Shown piece by piece: positions 62,272-64,000 of a stretch of 64,000 nt of DNA. Below the pieces are notes generated by a model, which searched no databases, had not been told where the DNA came from, and saw only the letters and a program-made list of their open reading frames with translations. Position numbers and translations under genes: made by a program. The DNA is from Rugamonas rivuli (GTDB lineage: Bacteria > Pseudomonadota > Gammaproteobacteria > Burkholderiales > Burkholderiaceae_D). The stretch spans positions 1 to 64,000 of the forward strand of contig NZ_WHUF01000005.1 in NCBI RefSeq assembly GCF_009380165.1, read 5' to 3'. Each line of letters opens with the position of its first letter. Within the stretch, counting starts at the first letter, position 1.

Positions 62272-63894
62272 GTGCCTAAAACAGAAAAACCCAAAATCCT
62301 GGTGGTCAACGATGACGCGAACAGCCTGTTCGCACTGACCAGCCTGCTGACGCAGTGGGCGGAACAGGAATCCTACGAAGTGCTGGCGGCCCGCTCGGGC
62401 CAAGAGGCGCTGCGCCAGGTGCTGATGCACGACTTCGCCGTGATCCTGCTGGACGTCAACATGCCCGGCATGGACGGCTTTGAAACCGCCGAAGCGATCC
62501 ACCAGCGCGCGCGCTCGGCCGACATTCCCATCATCTTCATCACCGCCTTCCTGGCCGACGAACTCGACCGGCTGAAGGCTTACCAGCGCGGGGCCGTCGA
62601 CTTCCTGTTCACGCCGGTGATCCCGCAAATCCTGTACGCCAAGATCTCGGTGTTCGTGGCGCTGGCGATGAAGAACGAGGAATTGAAAAAGCAGGCCCGC
62701 CAGCTGAGCCTGCGCACCACCGAGCTGACCGCCGCCAACCAGAAACTCACGCGCGAGATCGAGGAACGGCAGTCGGCCGAACGGCAGAACCACGCCAAGG
62801 ACGAGTTCCTGGCCATGCTGGGCCACGAGCTGCGCAATCCGCTGTCGGCCATCAGCAGCGCGGCCTCGCTGATCGGCCTGCCCGGCGTATCGGCCGACGG
62901 CGTCACGCGCGCCAAGAAAATCATCCAGCGCCAGAGCCAGCACCTGGGCCGCATCGTCGACGACCTGCTGGACCTGTCGCGCGCGATGTCGGGCAAGATC
63001 CTGCTCAACCGCGCGCCGCTGGACCTGGCGGCGCTGGTCGCGGCCTCGCTGGAAACCTACCGCGCCACCGGCCGCAGCGCCGACTACCAGCTGGAGCAGG
63101 ACCTGGACCAGGGCTGGGTCGACGGCGACGCCACCCGGCTGGAGCAGATCACCAGCAACCTGATCGACAACGCCCTCAAGTACACGCCGTCCGGCGGCCG
63201 CATCGAAGTGCGCACCTGGACCGAGAACGACGACGTCGTGCTCAGCGTGCGCGACACCGGCGTCGGCATCGCCGCCGACCTGCTGCCGCATGTGTTCGAC
63301 GTGTTCGTGCAAGGCTCCAGCACGCTGGACCGTTCGCAAGGCGGGCTGGGCATCGGGCTGTCGCTGGTGCGCCGCCTGGCCGACCTGCACGGCGGCGAAG
63401 TCACCGCCGCCAGCAAGGGCCCCGGCGGCGGCAGCACCTTCACGCTGCGCCTGCCGCGCATCGAACACCAGGCGGCGCCGGCGCCGCAACCGGCCGAGGC
63501 CGGCGGCGAGCACGGCCTGCCCAGCGTGCTGCTGATCGAGGACAACGACGACGGCCGCGAAATGATGACCATGATGCTCGGCTGTTACGGCTACGAAGTG
63601 CAGTCGGCGGCCGACGGCAACGAAGGCGTGGCAGCCGCCGTGCGCCGCCGGCCGGACGTGGCGCTGGTCGACATCGGCCTGCCCGGCATCGACGGCTACG
63701 AGGTCGCGCGCCGCCTGCGCGCCGACCCCGCCACCGCCGGCATCCGCCTGATCGCGCTGACCGGCTACGGCCTGGCCGACGATCTGCGGCGCGTGATGGA
63801 AGCCGGTTTCGACCGCCATCTGGTCAAGCCGGTCGACATCGATCAGTTGATGGAAGTGATAGGCGCTTGCGTGCCGGTGCCCGTCAAGCAGTGA
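62272..63894 (+). CDS. REC-histidine kinase-REC hybrid protein
   Basis: The 540-residue protein starts at GTG 62272. Domains are REC (about 5-125, Asp in VILLDVNMPGMDG), a coiled coil (about 135-175), HisKA (LAMLGHELRNPLSAISSA, His about 184), HATPase_c (NLIDNALKYT, DTGVGI, GGLGIGL) and C-terminal REC (about 418-535, Asp in ALVDIGLPGIDG). A cytosolic phosphorelay hub is likely. There is no ATG in a better place; AGAG lies 8 bases before the GTG. Confidence 0.9.
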   Translation: MPKTEKPKILVVNDDANSLFALTSLLTQWAEQESYEVLAARSGQEALRQVLMHDFAVILLDVNMPGMDGFETAEAIHQRARSADIPIIFITAFLADELDRLKAYQRGAVDFLFTPVIPQILYAKISVFVALAMKNEELKKQARQLSLRTTELTAANQKLTREIEERQSAERQNHAKDEFLAMLGHELRNPLSAISSAASLIGLPGVSADGVTRAKKIIQRQSQHLGRIVDDLLDLSRAMSGKILLNRAPLDLAALVAASLETYRATGRSADYQLEQDLDQGWVDGDATRLEQITSNLIDNALKYTPSGGRIEVRTWTENDDVVLSVRDTGVGIAADLLPHVFDVFVQGSSTLDRSQGGLGIGLSLVRRLADLHGGEVTAASKGPGGGSTFTLRLPRIEHQAAPAPQPAEAGGEHGLPSVLLIEDNDDGREMMTMMLGCYGYEVQSAADGNEGVAAAVRRRPDVALVDIGLPGIDGYEVARRLRADPATAGIRLIALTGYGLADDLRRVMEAGFDRHLVKPVDIDQLMEVIGACVPVPVKQ

Positions 63895-63974
63895 CCGCTT
63901 GCCATAGTGCGCCATGACTTGCAAAGCTCGGGTATGATCCGCAAAAGTCCGCAAAGTCCGCCCAGAGAGAAACC

Positions 63975-64000
63975 ATGTCGCCACAAGAACAGCACCAAGA
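63975..64000 (+). CDS. Start of a further gene (cut by window edge)
   Basis: ATG 63975 follows AGAGAGAAACC, and opens a plus-strand frame (MSPQEQHQ...) to the window end. Only eight codons are visible, so no product can be named. It is 81 bases after the hybrid kinase and may be in the same operon. Confidence 0.4.

Overview
The window looks like chromosomal DNA of a high-GC betaproteobacterium, most likely Oxalobacteraceae (Duganella/Massilia/Rugamonas-like). The reasons are three PEP-CTERM proteins, a urease operon in the order ureDABCEFG-hupE, many c-di-GMP and hybrid-kinase genes, an HAE1-type RND pump, and betaproteobacterial gene neighbourhoods. Genus is inference. No phage, IS element or CRISPR array was seen.

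Layout. 1-2.2 kb: a Gly/Asn-rich secreted protein (cut by the window edge) with a sigma-54-type promoter, a dyad element and an adjacent sigma-54 activator. 2.3-8.7 kb: an acyltransferase, then the complete urease operon, whose only visible promoter is a perfect -24/-12 element with an NtrC-like site upstream. 8.8-11.8 kb: a PEP-CTERM protein, an epimerase and a DUF945 protein. 11.9-13.5 kb: a retron with a foldable msr-msd RNA and its reverse transcriptase but no visible effector gene. 13.5-27 kb: DUF885 protein, two large signalling proteins, SulP transporter, a TetR/thiolase divergent pair, a degenerate GGDEF protein, a second PEP-CTERM protein and a LigD-polymerase pseudogene. 27-38 kb: a small Ala/Lys-rich secreted protein, an RND efflux operon with an apparently dead hydrolase upstream, and LysR, dehydrogenase, SDR and GNAT genes. 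38-40 kb: small secreted proteins and lipoproteins. 40-51.2 kb: an 11-gene minus-strand operon for an azole-modified RiPP. 51.3-57 kb: methyltransferase, LldD-like enzyme, PEP-CTERM protein, three identical tRNA-Arg(ACG) genes with duplicated terminators enclosing an acyltransferase, and an sRNA candidate. 57-64 kb: PAS/GAF hybrid kinases, REC and GGDEF proteins.

The most notable system is the TOMM (thiazole/oxazole-modified microcin) operon. A 45-residue precursor (51059-51196, minus) ends in CCTCSCSCCC, ten consecutive heterocyclisable residues. Then follow a leader-binding E1-like C protein, a YcaO cyclodehydratase with a PxPxP tail and a SagB-type azoline dehydrogenase. Next come an HExxH peptidase fused to an ABC ATPase with its ABC-2 permease, a DUF2141 protein, a LolD/MacB-like ATPase and FtsX permease, a LolA-like periplasmic protein and an outer-membrane barrel. 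Genes overlap or nearly touch, which suggests one unit that makes, trims and exports the peptide or protects the cell from it. A GC hairpin between precursor and enzyme genes probably sets a high precursor:enzyme ratio.

The second highlight is the retron: its msr-msd RNA (about 11928-12092) has the a1/a2 closing pair, a candidate branch G, two msr hairpins and an msd hairpin, all upstream of the true RT start at 12105.
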